Origin: an uncultured Collinsella sp.
Lineage (GTDB): Bacteria; Actinomycetota; Coriobacteriia; Coriobacteriales; Coriobacteriaceae
Length of the DNA: 9,069 nucleotides
Assembly (NCBI GenBank): GCA_902495265.1
Contig: CABUWR010000038.1
Coordinates: 1 to 9,069 of the forward strand
Direction: 5' to 3'
Made by a program: the position numbers and the translations under genes. Positions 1-5,743 of the stretch are shown here, piece after piece; the stretch's first letter is position 1; every line of letters starts with the position of its first letter. Under the pieces are notes generated by a model. That model was not told where the DNA came from. It saw only the letters and a program-made list of their open reading frames with translations, and did no database searches.

Positions 1-23
1 CCTGCCGTTTGTTTAATTGCCAT
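1..23 (-). CDS. 5' end of a minus-strand gene, possibly carboxymuconolactone decarboxylase family (partial)
   Basis: On the minus strand an ATG at 23-21 opens a frame reading MAIKQTA before the window edge. A full AGGAGG (33-38 on the plus strand) lies nine bases upstream, which makes the start convincing. Only seven residues are visible. The start MAIKQTAG... resembles from memory the N-terminus of small carboxymuconolactone decarboxylase (AhpD-like) proteins, which are often found next to MerR regulators and reductases. That family call is inference from a very short stretch. The gene diverges from the MerR-family gene at 300, and the MerR-type promoter at 238-268 points towards it, although about 215 bases away. 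Confidence 0.55.
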
Positions 24-237
24 GATCGATTTCCTCCTGTCGATGGTTTTGAGTGCAAAACTGCTTCCGTCCAGCTAAGCCGCGCCTAGACTCCTGTGCC
101 CATTCGTCGCGCCTGCTCAAGAGCGAGATGCCCGCCGATTTCGCCCACGCCGTTCAAGCCGCCGGCGAATACCGTTCCGGCAAGCGTGCGCCTTTGGCGA
201 AAATCCCTTGCGCTCCCGATTTATATTGACGAAAATA

Positions 238-268
238 AAGGTAATACCTAAACCTAACTTTAGGTCAA
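238..268 (-). promoter_or_regulatory. MerR-type promoter facing the minus-strand gene
   Basis: On the minus strand TTGACC (268-263) serves as a -35 element. It is followed by a 19-bp spacer and TACCTT (243-238) as a weak -10. The over-long 19-bp spacer that contains the dyad is the hallmark of promoters activated by MerR-family proteins by DNA distortion. The dyad begins at the AC of TTGACC, exactly as in AdhR/NmlR-type operators. The orientation suggests control of the gene starting at 23. The roughly 215-base leader this implies is unusual. Confidence 0.5.
246..265. promoter_or_regulatory. Inverted-repeat operator for the MerR-family regulator
   Basis: Perfect inverted repeat: ACCTAAA (246-252), six-base centre CCTAAC, TTTAGGT (259-265). 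Size and position match MerR-family operators, and it lies 34 bases upstream of a MerR gene. On the plus strand it covers the expected -10 of a promoter beginning with TTGACG (226-231; weak TAAACC at 249-254 after 17 bases). The same protein could therefore repress its own gene while activating the divergent promoter. Confidence 0.6.
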
Positions 269-299
269 GGAGTTAATTCGAGATTTGTCCGGAGGGACC

Positions 300-740
300 A
301 TGTACACAATCGGACAGGTGGCGGAGATGTTCGGTCTGCCCGTTTCCACGCTGCGTTATTACGATAAGCAGGGATTGTTCCCGGGGCTGGAGCGGACGTC
401 CGGCATTCGCCGATTCGGCGATACGGAACTCGAGGCGCTTCGGGTCATCGAATGCCTGAAGAAGGCTGGGATGGAGATCAAGGACATCCGGCTGTTCATG
501 GAATGGTGTGCGGAGGGCCCATCGACATATCCCAAGCGCAAGGCCATGTTCGAGGAGCGAAAGGCCCACATGGAGTCGGAGATTGCGAAGATGAACCGCG
601 CGCTGGACATGTTGAAGTTCAAATGCTGGTACTACGAGCAGGCGATCCAAGATGGCAACGAGGATAGAGTGAAGGCGCTGATTCCCGACAATTTGCCGGA
701 AGAGATCAAAGATACCTACAATAACGCCCACGCTCAATAA
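300..740 (+). CDS. MerR-family transcriptional regulator, AdhR/NmlR type
   Basis: A 146-residue DNA-binding regulator. Residues 1-20 (MYTIGQVAEMFGLPVSTLRY) form the MerR winged helix-turn-helix, followed by the typical YYDKQGL and an IRRFGD wing at about residues 36-41. Residues 78-118 are charged and helical, the dimerising coiled coil. The protein is shorter than metal-sensing MerR and lacks a C-terminal metal loop. It has Cys52 in ECLKKAGM, the position of the redox/aldehyde-sensing cysteine of Bacillus AdhR and of NmlR; Cys70 and Cys109 are also present. The ATG at 300 is chosen over the in-frame TTG at 285 because GGAGG (291-295) lies between them, though only four bases from the ATG. 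Family knowledge suggests control of reductase or dehydrogenase genes in response to reactive carbonyls; the effector is inferred. Confidence 0.9.
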   Translation: MYTIGQVAEMFGLPVSTLRYYDKQGLFPGLERTSGIRRFGDTELEALRVIECLKKAGMEIKDIRLFMEWCAEGPSTYPKRKAMFEERKAHMESEIAKMNRALDMLKFKCWYYEQAIQDGNEDRVKALIPDNLPEEIKDTYNNAHAQ

Positions 741-800
741 TGCCGCCCGATGCTCAAGGGGCTTTGGCAAGGGACTCTTTCCGAGCAGAACGAAAAAGAA

Positions 801-828
801 AGCCTCCGAACTAGAGGTTCCGGAGGCT
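801..828 (-). terminator. Intrinsic terminator, mainly for the LysR-type gene
   Basis: AGCCTCCG (801-808) pairs with CGGAGGCT (821-828), extended by AAC/GTT around a single bulged base, with a small TAGAG loop. On the minus strand the stem is followed by a T-rich tail (TTTCTTTTT, complement of 792-800). It therefore terminates the LysR-type gene ending at 877. On the plus strand the tail is only GTTATTCCC, so termination of the MerR transcript would be weaker. Confidence 0.75.
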
Positions 829-876
829 GTTATTCCCGTTATTCCCATAGGCATAAGCGCATCTGTTCGCGATTGC

Positions 877-1776
877 CTATCGATGCTCTGCCTCGAGCAC
901 GGCAGACACCGCATCGAGGAACTCCCGCACATGGTCTGCGGGGTGCGACGAATGAAGCAGCCCGTAAGACACGAGACAGTCCCAATCGGTAGGGACGGTT
1001 TTGAGCATGGGGTGGACGTTGGCCCACAACGGCAGCGTCGCAAGCGCGAGGTCCTCGTTCGCGCCGCGATTGAACACCTCCGCCCGATATTGCGGGAAGT
1101 CTACGAGCGCGATTTGAGGATGATGCAAGAGTATCTCGTCGCGCACGCGGTCGATTTCGGCGTTCCAGCCCCGGCGTATAAGCATAAGACTGTGATTGTG
1201 GAGGTCGTCGAATGTGACGATGTCGCGTTTGGCGAGTTCGTTGTCGACGGGAACGGCGCACCAGAGCGGCTCGCGCGAAAGCTCGAGGCCCAGGCACCCG
1301 CGCTCTTTAAGAAAGGCATCGTCGAAAATCCCCGCCACGATATCCATGTCTTGCCCGAGGTTCGCCAAACCGCGCGCCGCCGAGGGTGTGTTTTCAAACG
1401 TGACTACCTGAAGGCTCATGCCAGGGCAACGTTCCTTCACCTTCGGCCACAGCTTCGTGAGCGGCGTACTGGGCGTCATGAGCGACACTCCCACGCGGAT
1501 GATGCGCTTCTCTCCACGCTCGGCGACGCGGGCGCGTGCGATTGATTCTTGAGAGTACTGCACGATATGGCGGGCGTCGGCGAGCAGCGACCTGCCTGCT
1601 CGCGTAAGCGAAAGCCCCTGATGCGATCGGTGGAACAGCGTAAGGCCTAGCCGCGACTCCAGCAGGTTCATCTGCTTGATGACGGCCGTGGGCGTGATGA
1701 AGGACTCTTGTGCCGCCTTGGAGAAGCTGCCCGCCTCCGCCACGCGGATGAAAGTGTCAAGCTGTGGGTTGTACAT
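877..1776 (-). CDS. LysR-family transcriptional regulator
   Basis: A 299-residue protein of typical LysR length. Residues 1-60 form the winged helix-turn-helix (LDTFIRVAEAGSFSKAA, then ITPTAVIKQMNLLESRLGLTLF and LTRAG), followed by a linker helix. From about residue 91 (RIIRVGVSLM) an effector-binding domain of the periplasmic-binding-protein fold runs to the end. The ATG at 1776 is preferred over the upstream GTG at 1791 because AGGAGG (plus positions 1781-1786) lies between them, four bases from the ATG. The gene diverges from AKR1 with 129 bases between starts, the standard LysR arrangement, so the reductase cluster is its most likely target. The effector cannot be deduced. Confidence 0.93.
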   Translation of the reverse strand: MYNPQLDTFIRVAEAGSFSKAAQESFITPTAVIKQMNLLESRLGLTLFHRSHQGLSLTRAGRSLLADARHIVQYSQESIARARVAERGEKRIIRVGVSLMTPSTPLTKLWPKVKERCPGMSLQVVTFENTPSAARGLANLGQDMDIVAGIFDDAFLKERGCLGLELSREPLWCAVPVDNELAKRDIVTFDDLHNHSLMLIRRGWNAEIDRVRDEILLHHPQIALVDFPQYRAEVFNRGANEDLALATLPLWANVHPMLKTVPTDWDCLVSYGLLHSSHPADHVREFLDAVSAVLEAEHR

Positions 1777-1804
1777 CGATCCTCCTGCCACGCATTATGT
1801 GCCG

Positions 1805-1826
1805 TATATACCCCATGGTTATATCC
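1805..1826. promoter_or_regulatory. Candidate LysR-type operator between LysR gene and AKR1 (site A)
   Basis: The sequence ACCC-CAT-GGTTATA (1810-1823), followed by TCC, forms an imperfect dyad centred on CCATGG. The same ACCC-N3-(G/C)GTTATA pattern recurs twice upstream of AKR2. It lies 28 bases upstream of the LysR start and about 80 upstream of AKR1, as expected for a LysR binding site in a divergent region. No good sigma-70 promoter is visible on either strand here, which fits a regulator-dependent promoter. Confidence 0.4.
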
Positions 1827-1905
1827 ATCATTCCAACGTGAACTTCTCGCACGTCAGTAAACGCCGTAGCCTTGTATTCGAAAAGTCACCATTAAGGAGG
1901 AGACC

Positions 1906-2754
1906 ATGGAGTATCTGAAGCTCAACAACGACGTAGAGATGCCCATCGAGGGTTTGGGCACCTTCCTCATGACCCCGGCCGAGGCCGAGGCAGCCGCAAC
2001 CGCCGCGCTCGCGGCTGGCTACGAGCACATCGACACCGCCAACGCCTACATGAACGAGCGCGCCGTAGGCCGTGCCATCGCCAAGAGCAGCATCGCGCGC
2101 GACAAGATCTTCGTCTCCACCAAGCTCTGGCCGAGCGTCTACGGCGCGGGCATACCGGCGGTGGACGCCACGCTCCAGCGCCTGGGGCTCGACTACGTCG
2201 ACATGCTCATCCTGCACCAGCCGGTAGGCGACTACCTGGCCGTGTGGCGCACGATGGAGGAGGCCTACCGCGCGGGCAAGGTGCGCGCCCTCGGCCTCTC
2301 CAACTTCCCGCAAGACAAGATCGCTGAGGTCATCGAGGTCGCCGACATCAAGCCGCAGCTCGTGACCGTTGAGTGCCACCCCTACCACGCCCAGCGCGAC
2401 CTGCGCGCCTACCTCGCGCCGTACGGCACGGTGATCGAGGCGTGGTACCCGCTCGGCCACGGCGACAAAGGTCTTCTGGAGGAGCCCGTCTTCGTCACTC
2501 TCGCCGAGAAGTACGGCAAGACCCCGGCCCAGGTGATCCTGCGCTGGCACGTGCAGATGGGCACCTCCATCATCCCCGGCTCCAAGAACCCCGCCCACAT
2601 CGCCGACAACGCGAACATCTTCGACTTCTCCCTCACCGAAGACGAGATGGCCGAGATTGCCAAGCTCGACGGGACCATGACCTACTACACCGCCACTGAG
2701 GAAGCACTCGAGGGCTACCTGGCCATGCGCCCCGATTTCGACGCGCAGGAGTAG
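1906..2754 (+). CDS. Aldo/keto reductase (AKR1)
   Basis: A 282-residue cytosolic reductase of the aldo/keto reductase superfamily, a TIM barrel using NADPH to reduce aldehydes or ketones to alcohols. The catalytic tetrad is complete: Asp43 (HIDTANAY), Tyr48, Lys73 (STKLW) and His104 (LILHQP). The cofactor site shows LSNF (131-134) and IIPGSKNP (222-229). The usual VNQ-E-HP segment reads VTVECHP (153-159), so the Asn and Gln that normally contact the nicotinamide region are replaced. Its length and motifs resemble 2,5-diketo-gluconate/methylglyoxal-reductase-type members (AKR5 group). The start is supported by AAGGAGG at 1894-1900, five bases before ATG. It is first in the cluster, divergent from the LysR gene. 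The substrate cannot be told. Confidence 0.95.
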   Translation: MEYLKLNNDVEMPIEGLGTFLMTPAEAEAAATAALAAGYEHIDTANAYMNERAVGRAIAKSSIARDKIFVSTKLWPSVYGAGIPAVDATLQRLGLDYVDMLILHQPVGDYLAVWRTMEEAYRAGKVRALGLSNFPQDKIAEVIEVADIKPQLVTVECHPYHAQRDLRAYLAPYGTVIEAWYPLGHGDKGLLEEPVFVTLAEKYGKTPAQVILRWHVQMGTSIIPGSKNPAHIADNANIFDFSLTEDEMAEIAKLDGTMTYYTATEEALEGYLAMRPDFDAQE

Positions 2755-2768
2755 CGCTCAGACGATAA

Positions 2769-2960
2769 CGGACCAACCAAGCCGCCGCCGAGGACCAGTC
2801 GGCTGTCGAGGACGAGCCCGCCGCAGTGCCCGCTGCAGACGGCAACGTCCTCGTGGCCTACTACTCGGCACAGGGCCACACCGCTGTCGTAGCTCAGGCC
2901 ATCGCCGACGAGCTCGGCGCCGATCTCTTTGAGGTGACGCCTAGAACCCGCGGGTTATAG
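2769..2960 (+). pseudogene. Flavodoxin fragment, truncated at both ends
   Basis: Frame after TAA 2766-2768 to TAG 2958-2960, about 63 codons. It begins with an acidic Ala/Glu/Pro linker, then reads GNVLVAYYSAQGHTAVVAQA and IADELGADLFEVTP before a new tail, RTRGL, and stop. The first part is the start of a flavodoxin domain: beta strand 1, the FMN-phosphate loop S-A-Q-G-H-T (2865-2882) and helix 1. Flavodoxin domains are about 140-160 residues, so most of the domain is missing. There is no start codon or signal peptide, although the linker suggests the ancestor was an exported or lipid-anchored flavodoxin. It sits between AKR1 and AKR2, so the ancestral cluster probably encoded AKR, flavodoxin, AKR and dehydrogenase. 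Confidence 0.8.
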
Positions 2961-2984
2961 CCCCGTGCGCACCCCAGCGTTATA
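2941..2984. promoter_or_regulatory. Paired candidate operator sites upstream of AKR2 (sites B and C)
   Basis: Site B, CTAGAACCCG-CGGGTTATAG (2941-2960), is a 20-bp palindrome with one mismatch per arm. Site C, ACCC-CAG-CGTTATA (2971-2984), repeats the pattern 25 bases further on. Both match site A near 1810 (ACCC-N3-(G/C)GTTATA). They lie 80-125 bases upstream of the AKR2 start and begin where flavodoxin similarity ends. They are plausibly LysR-type binding sites that give AKR2 and the dehydrogenase their own promoter. Confidence 0.4.
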
Positions 2985-3065
2985 GAACCCTCACCAACGG
3001 AAACTTCCGCCGGCGCGGCGCCCCTCGTATGGTGGATACGTCAAGTTGCGAGAAAGGAAGGCACC

Positions 3066-3917
3066 ATGGACTACATCACCTTGAACAACGGCATCAGGAT
3101 GCCGCAGCTCGGCTTCGGCGTGTATCAGATCCCGGACGCCGCGGAATGTCAGCGCGCCGTGGAGGACGCGCTCTCGGTCGGCTACCGGCTGCTCGACACG
3201 GCCGTGAGCTACGGCAACGAAGAGGCGGTCGGGGCCGCCATTCGTGCGAGCGGCCTGCCGCGCGACGAGGTGTTCTTGACGACCAAGCTGTGGATGTCGG
3301 ATGTGAGCTACGAGGGGGCCAAGCGCGGCTTCGACGCGTCGCTCAAGAGGCTGGGGCTCGACTACGTCGACCTCTACCTCATCCATCAGCCGTTCGGCGA
3401 CGTCTTCGGCGCGTGGCGCGCCATGGAGGAGCTCTACGAGCAGGGCGTTATCCGCGCCATAGGGACAGCTAACTTCTACCCCGATCACCTCGCAAACCTC
3501 ATCTCGTTCAACCGCATCGCCCCCGCCGTGAACCAAGTCGAGTGCAACGTGTTCTTCCAGCAGCGCGAGGCGCAGGAGTACATGGTCGGCATGGAGGTAG
3601 CCATGGAGGGCTGGGCGCCCTTTGCGGAGGGCAGAAACGACCTCTTCCGCAACGAGGTCCTCGCTCGCATCGGCGAGGCACACGGCAAGACGGTCGCCCA
3701 GGTCGTGTTGCGCTGGCTGCTGCAGCGCGGTGTGGTCTGTATCCCTAAGAGCACGCACCGCGATCGCATGGAGCAAAACTTCGACGTCTTCGACTTCGCG
3801 CTGGGCGACGACGAGATGGTCGCCATCGCCGCGCTCGACACCGGGCGCAGCGCGTTCTTCGACCACCACGACCCCGCCACCATCGAATGGATGTCCGGGC
3901 TCGTGCGCAACGTGTAG
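3066..3917 (+). CDS. Aldo/keto reductase (AKR2)
   Basis: A 283-residue aldo/keto reductase, clearly diverged from AKR1 although the openings align ([17 protein letters not shown]). The catalytic tetrad is intact: Asp44 (LLDTAVSYG), Tyr49, Lys74 (TTKLW) and His107 (LIHQPFG). The cofactor-binding segments are GTANF (133-137), VNQVEC (155-160, canonical unlike AKR1) and CIPKST (225-230). It should reduce carbonyl substrates with NADPH in the cytosol. The ATG at 3066 follows AGGAAGG (3055-3061). It stops 44 bases before the alcohol dehydrogenase with no terminator between, so the two are probably cotranscribed. The different residues around the cofactor and substrate pocket suggest a substrate range distinct from AKR1. 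Confidence 0.95.
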   Translation: MDYITLNNGIRMPQLGFGVYQIPDAAECQRAVEDALSVGYRLLDTAVSYGNEEAVGAAIRASGLPRDEVFLTTKLWMSDVSYEGAKRGFDASLKRLGLDYVDLYLIHQPFGDVFGAWRAMEELYEQGVIRAIGTANFYPDHLANLISFNRIAPAVNQVECNVFFQQREAQEYMVGMEVAMEGWAPFAEGRNDLFRNEVLARIGEAHGKTVAQVVLRWLLQRGVVCIPKSTHRDRMEQNFDVFDFALGDDEMVAIAALDTGRSAFFDHHDPATIEWMSGLVRNV

Positions 3918-3921
3918 ACGA

Positions 3922-3934
3922 GCGGTTAGACCGC
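3922..3934 (+). other. Small intercistronic hairpin
   Basis: GCGGT (3922-3926) and ACCGC (3930-3934) form a 5-bp stem with a three-base loop, in the 44-base gap between AKR2 and the dehydrogenase. No T-run follows, so it is not a terminator. It could slightly affect mRNA stability, or be chance. Confidence 0.25.
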
Positions 3935-3961
3935 ACTGATAACTTACTAGGAGGAATTGCC

Positions 3962-5125
3962 ATGAACTCATTCACGTACGACTACCCGGTCAGGAACTAC
4001 TTCGGCGAGGGGGCCATGGACCAGGCGCTCGACGTCGAGATGGGTGCCATGGGCAAGACAGTGATGCTCGCCTACGGCGGAGGCTCGGTCAAACGAACCG
4101 GCGTCTACGGCCACGTGGTCGATAAGCTCACGAGCGCGGGCAAGCGCGTGGTGGACTTCGGCGGCATCATGCCCAATCCGACCTACGAGAAGTGCCAGGA
4201 AGGCGCCGCGCTCGCACGCAAGGAACAGGTCGACTTCATTCTCTCCGTCGGCGGCGGGTCGGTCTTCGACTGCTGCAAGGTGATCTCCGCGCAGGCGATG
4301 CTTGACGAGGACATCGAGACGTTCGAGCACGTCGACGGCAAGATGCCGAGCTCGTTCATCCCCATGGGTTGCATCGTGACGCTCTCCGGCACGGGCGCCG
4401 AGCAGAACAACGGCGCCGTCATCACCAACGAGGAGACGCACGTGAAGGGCGCCTATCTGGGGGCGATGCCCATGTGGGCGGCGCTCGACCCGGCGCTCAC
4501 GCTCACCGTACCGCACGCGCAGTTCATGAGCGGCGCGTTCGACACGCTCTCGCACTGCATGGAGAGCTATTTCGGAAGCCCGCGCGGGCGCAATGTCACC
4601 GACGACATCAACCTCGCCATCCAGCGTAACGTCATCCGCAACATGCGGATCATCGCGGACGACGACCAGAACCTCGATGCCAGAAGCGAGCTCGTATACG
4701 ACTCCGCCATGGCCGAGAACGGCGTGCTCAAGATCGGCAAGTCAACGGACTTCCAGGCGCACATGATCCAGCACCAGTACGGCGCGTACACCCACACCAA
4801 CCACGGAATGGGCCTCGCGGTCATCCACCCTGCGCTCTACCGCCACCTGGCCCCCGAGGCGCCCGCGCAGTTCGCCCGCTGGGCGAGCGAGGTGTGGGGC
4901 GTCGACGCCAAGGGCAAAGACGACCTTACGGTGGCGCTCGAGGGCATCGACCGCCTGCAGACGTTCATCGGCAAGATGGGGCTTCCCACGAGCTTCGCCG
5001 AGATGAGCTCCGACGCGTCCGACGAGACGCTGCACAAGGTTGCGGGCACCTGCGTGCTCACCGGCGGCTGCGCCAAGAAACTGGAGCGCAGCGAGGTGTT
5101 CCAGATTCTGACCGAGTGCCTCTAG
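3962..5125 (+). CDS. Iron-dependent alcohol dehydrogenase, YqhD/butanol dehydrogenase-like
   Basis: A 387-residue group III (iron-containing) alcohol dehydrogenase. It opens like the butanol dehydrogenase/YqhD branch (MNSFTYDYPVRNYFGEGA). The nucleotide-binding half has GGGSVKRTG (39-47) and VGGGSVFD (96-103). The metal ligands Asp194 and His198 (GAFDTLSHCME), His267 (QAHMIQHQ) and His281 (HTNHGMG) are all present, at the same numbers as in E. coli YqhD. This branch interconverts aldehydes and alcohols with NADPH or NADH, mostly reducing aldehydes in vivo. AGGAGG at 3949-3954, seven bases before the ATG, sets the start. Downstream of AKR2 and closed by a strong terminator, it is the last gene of the carbonyl-reduction cluster. 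Confidence 0.95.
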   Translation: MNSFTYDYPVRNYFGEGAMDQALDVEMGAMGKTVMLAYGGGSVKRTGVYGHVVDKLTSAGKRVVDFGGIMPNPTYEKCQEGAALARKEQVDFILSVGGGSVFDCCKVISAQAMLDEDIETFEHVDGKMPSSFIPMGCIVTLSGTGAEQNNGAVITNEETHVKGAYLGAMPMWAALDPALTLTVPHAQFMSGAFDTLSHCMESYFGSPRGRNVTDDINLAIQRNVIRNMRIIADDDQNLDARSELVYDSAMAENGVLKIGKSTDFQAHMIQHQYGAYTHTNHGMGLAVIHPALYRHLAPEAPAQFARWASEVWGVDAKGKDDLTVALEGIDRLQTFIGKMGLPTSFAEMSSDASDETLHKVAGTCVLTGGCAKKLERSEVFQILTECL

Positions 5126-5166
5126 ATTGGCGGCGGGTCCCGATCCGCCCGCGCCGAAGAAAACAG

Positions 5167-5206
5167 GAAGGCTCCTCGTTTTTCACGAGGAGCCTTCTGA
5201 GTTTTT
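5167..5206 (+). terminator. Strong intrinsic terminator after the alcohol dehydrogenase
   Basis: A perfect 13-bp stem (5167-5179 with 5185-5197; core AAGGCTCCTCG/CGAGGAGCCTT), a TTTTC loop, then TGAG and TTTTT (5202-5206). It lies 42 bases after the dehydrogenase stop and marks the end of the cluster. Confidence 0.9.
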
Positions 5207-5259
5207 ACCCGATTGTGTTTAGAGGCTCGATATCGACGAAAACGCCCGCTTTGAAACTC

Positions 5260-5330
5260 AAGTGCCTTTTCGCGTGTGAGCCGCCAGCTGCAACAGGAAG
5301 CGAATCAACGCAGGCGGCTTTCAAGCACTT
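5260..5330. repeat. Nested inverted repeat, possible structured RNA or DNA
   Basis: AAGTGC (5260-5265) pairs with GCACTT (5325-5330). Inside it, AGCCGCC (5279-5285) pairs with GGCGGCT (5313-5319). The two arms are collinear, so a single folded structure with internal loops is possible. No T-run follows, and no known RNA family is recognised. Confidence 0.3.
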
Positions 5331-5360
5331 TGCAAAACTGCAGGTCGCAGACCTTCATTG

Positions 5361-5633
5361 CTAGTAGGAGAAATGAGTAGTCTCGGGTGGCTTGCCCATG
5401 AGTTGACGAATAAGTTGGAACTTCGCCATTGGCTCAATCGCTTCGCGCGCTCGATAAACTTGTTTAGTAAAAGGCGGATCGGTCACCGATGGACGCGCGA
5501 CGAGAGACACGTACCTCCAGTGGTTCAAGCACGACGCGCGTGAGGGTCTCTGCAAGCAACCACCCGGTGCGCTACTGTTGCCAGCGTGGCTTAGCGGACT
5601 GGCGAATCCCGCCCCGTGCGCGTCATCATCCAA
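5361..5633 (-). pseudogene. Possible minus-strand gene remnant, unrecognised
   Basis: A 90-codon minus-strand frame from ATG 5633 to TAG 5363-5361. Its last 55 residues (from NHWRYVSLVARPSV through the YRAREAIEPMAKFQLIRQ helix to a TTHFSY end) look more like real protein than the first 35, which are compositionally odd. No good ribosome site precedes the ATG. It could be the 3' end of a broken gene carried with the restriction-modification gene. I do not recognise a family, and chance is possible. Confidence 0.2.
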
Positions 5634-5675
5634 TCAAATGCCCTGGCAAGCAGCAGCACCGCCAATCACACTGCG

Positions 5676-5712
5676 TTCTTACGGCGCCCTCTGCGATACA
5701 ATTAGCGAATTG
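5676..5712 (+). promoter_or_regulatory. Candidate promoter with overlapping dyad before the RM gene
   Basis: TACAAT (5697-5702) matches the -10 consensus at five of six bases, 42 bases before the ATG at 5744. The -35 is poor (TTCTTA, 5676-5681, 15-base spacer). A perfect dyad CAATT-AGCG-AATTG (5699-5712) overlaps the -10 and the likely start point, and could be a repressor or controller site. GGAGA (5733-5737) is the ribosome site. Confidence 0.35.
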
Positions 5713-5743
5713 TGTTTTCACCTCGCAGCTACGGAGACATTAG

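Larger units (their letters stand above)
24..299. other. Divergent intergenic region with possible gene remnant
   Basis: This 276-base gap separates the minus-strand gene starting at 23 from the MerR gene. Its right end (226-268) holds the operator and promoters listed separately. The part from 53 to 229 reads as protein-like in two opposite frames. A minus-strand frame ends at TAG 88-86 and contains GTVFAGGLNGVGEIGG. A plus-strand frame, 128-229, begins MPADFAHAVQAAGEYRSG. Neither has a convincing ribosome site, and the minus frame is closed by a TAA just upstream. It may be a decayed gene end or simply an effect of high GC content. Confidence 0.3.
5207..5743. other. Non-coding gap with inverted repeats and no clear gene
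   Basis: About 540 bases between the terminator and the restriction-modification gene. It contains a 10-bp palindrome TCGATATCGA (5227-5236), a nested inverted repeat (5260-5330), a small dyad ATCGGT-C-ACCGAT (5478-5490), a weak minus-strand frame (5361-5633), and the promoter region of the next gene (5676-5712). I see no tRNA, insertion sequence or CRISPR array. Third-position GC preference is weak in every frame, so it is probably spacer or decayed DNA at the junction of an acquired segment. Confidence 0.5.

Noticed and set aside
273..1043. Long minus-strand open frame (256 codons) across the MerR gene and its 3' flank
   Set aside because: It is antisense to a well-supported MerR gene, overlaps the LysR gene and its terminator, and has no family-like motifs.
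883..1545. Plus-strand frame of 220 codons within the LysR gene
   Set aside because: Antisense of a LysR protein with a canonical helix-turn-helix; no independent evidence.
1828..2598. Long minus-strand frame opposite AKR1
   Set aside because: Mirror of a GC-rich gene: the sense strand has a complete AKR catalytic tetrad and strong ribosome site, while the antisense translation is His/Arg/Val-rich low-complexity.
3887..3961. Upstream extension of the alcohol dehydrogenase frame to 3887
   Set aside because: It would overlap AKR2. AGGAGG at 3949-3954 places the start at ATG 3962, and the protein then begins like known family members with metal ligands at YqhD numbering.
2991..3971. Minus-strand frame of 326 codons opposite AKR2
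   Set aside because: Same reason: antisense of a clear aldo/keto reductase, no ribosome site or motifs.
5126..5166. GGCGG...CCGCC hairpin just after the alcohol dehydrogenase as a first terminator
   Set aside because: Short stem without a T-run; the 13-bp stem at 5167-5197 with TTTTT is the clear terminator.
5358..5543. Plus-strand small frame with AGGAG just before ATG 5373
   Set aside because: The ribosome-site spacing is only two bases, and the translation is Arg/Trp-rich and unlike any family I know.
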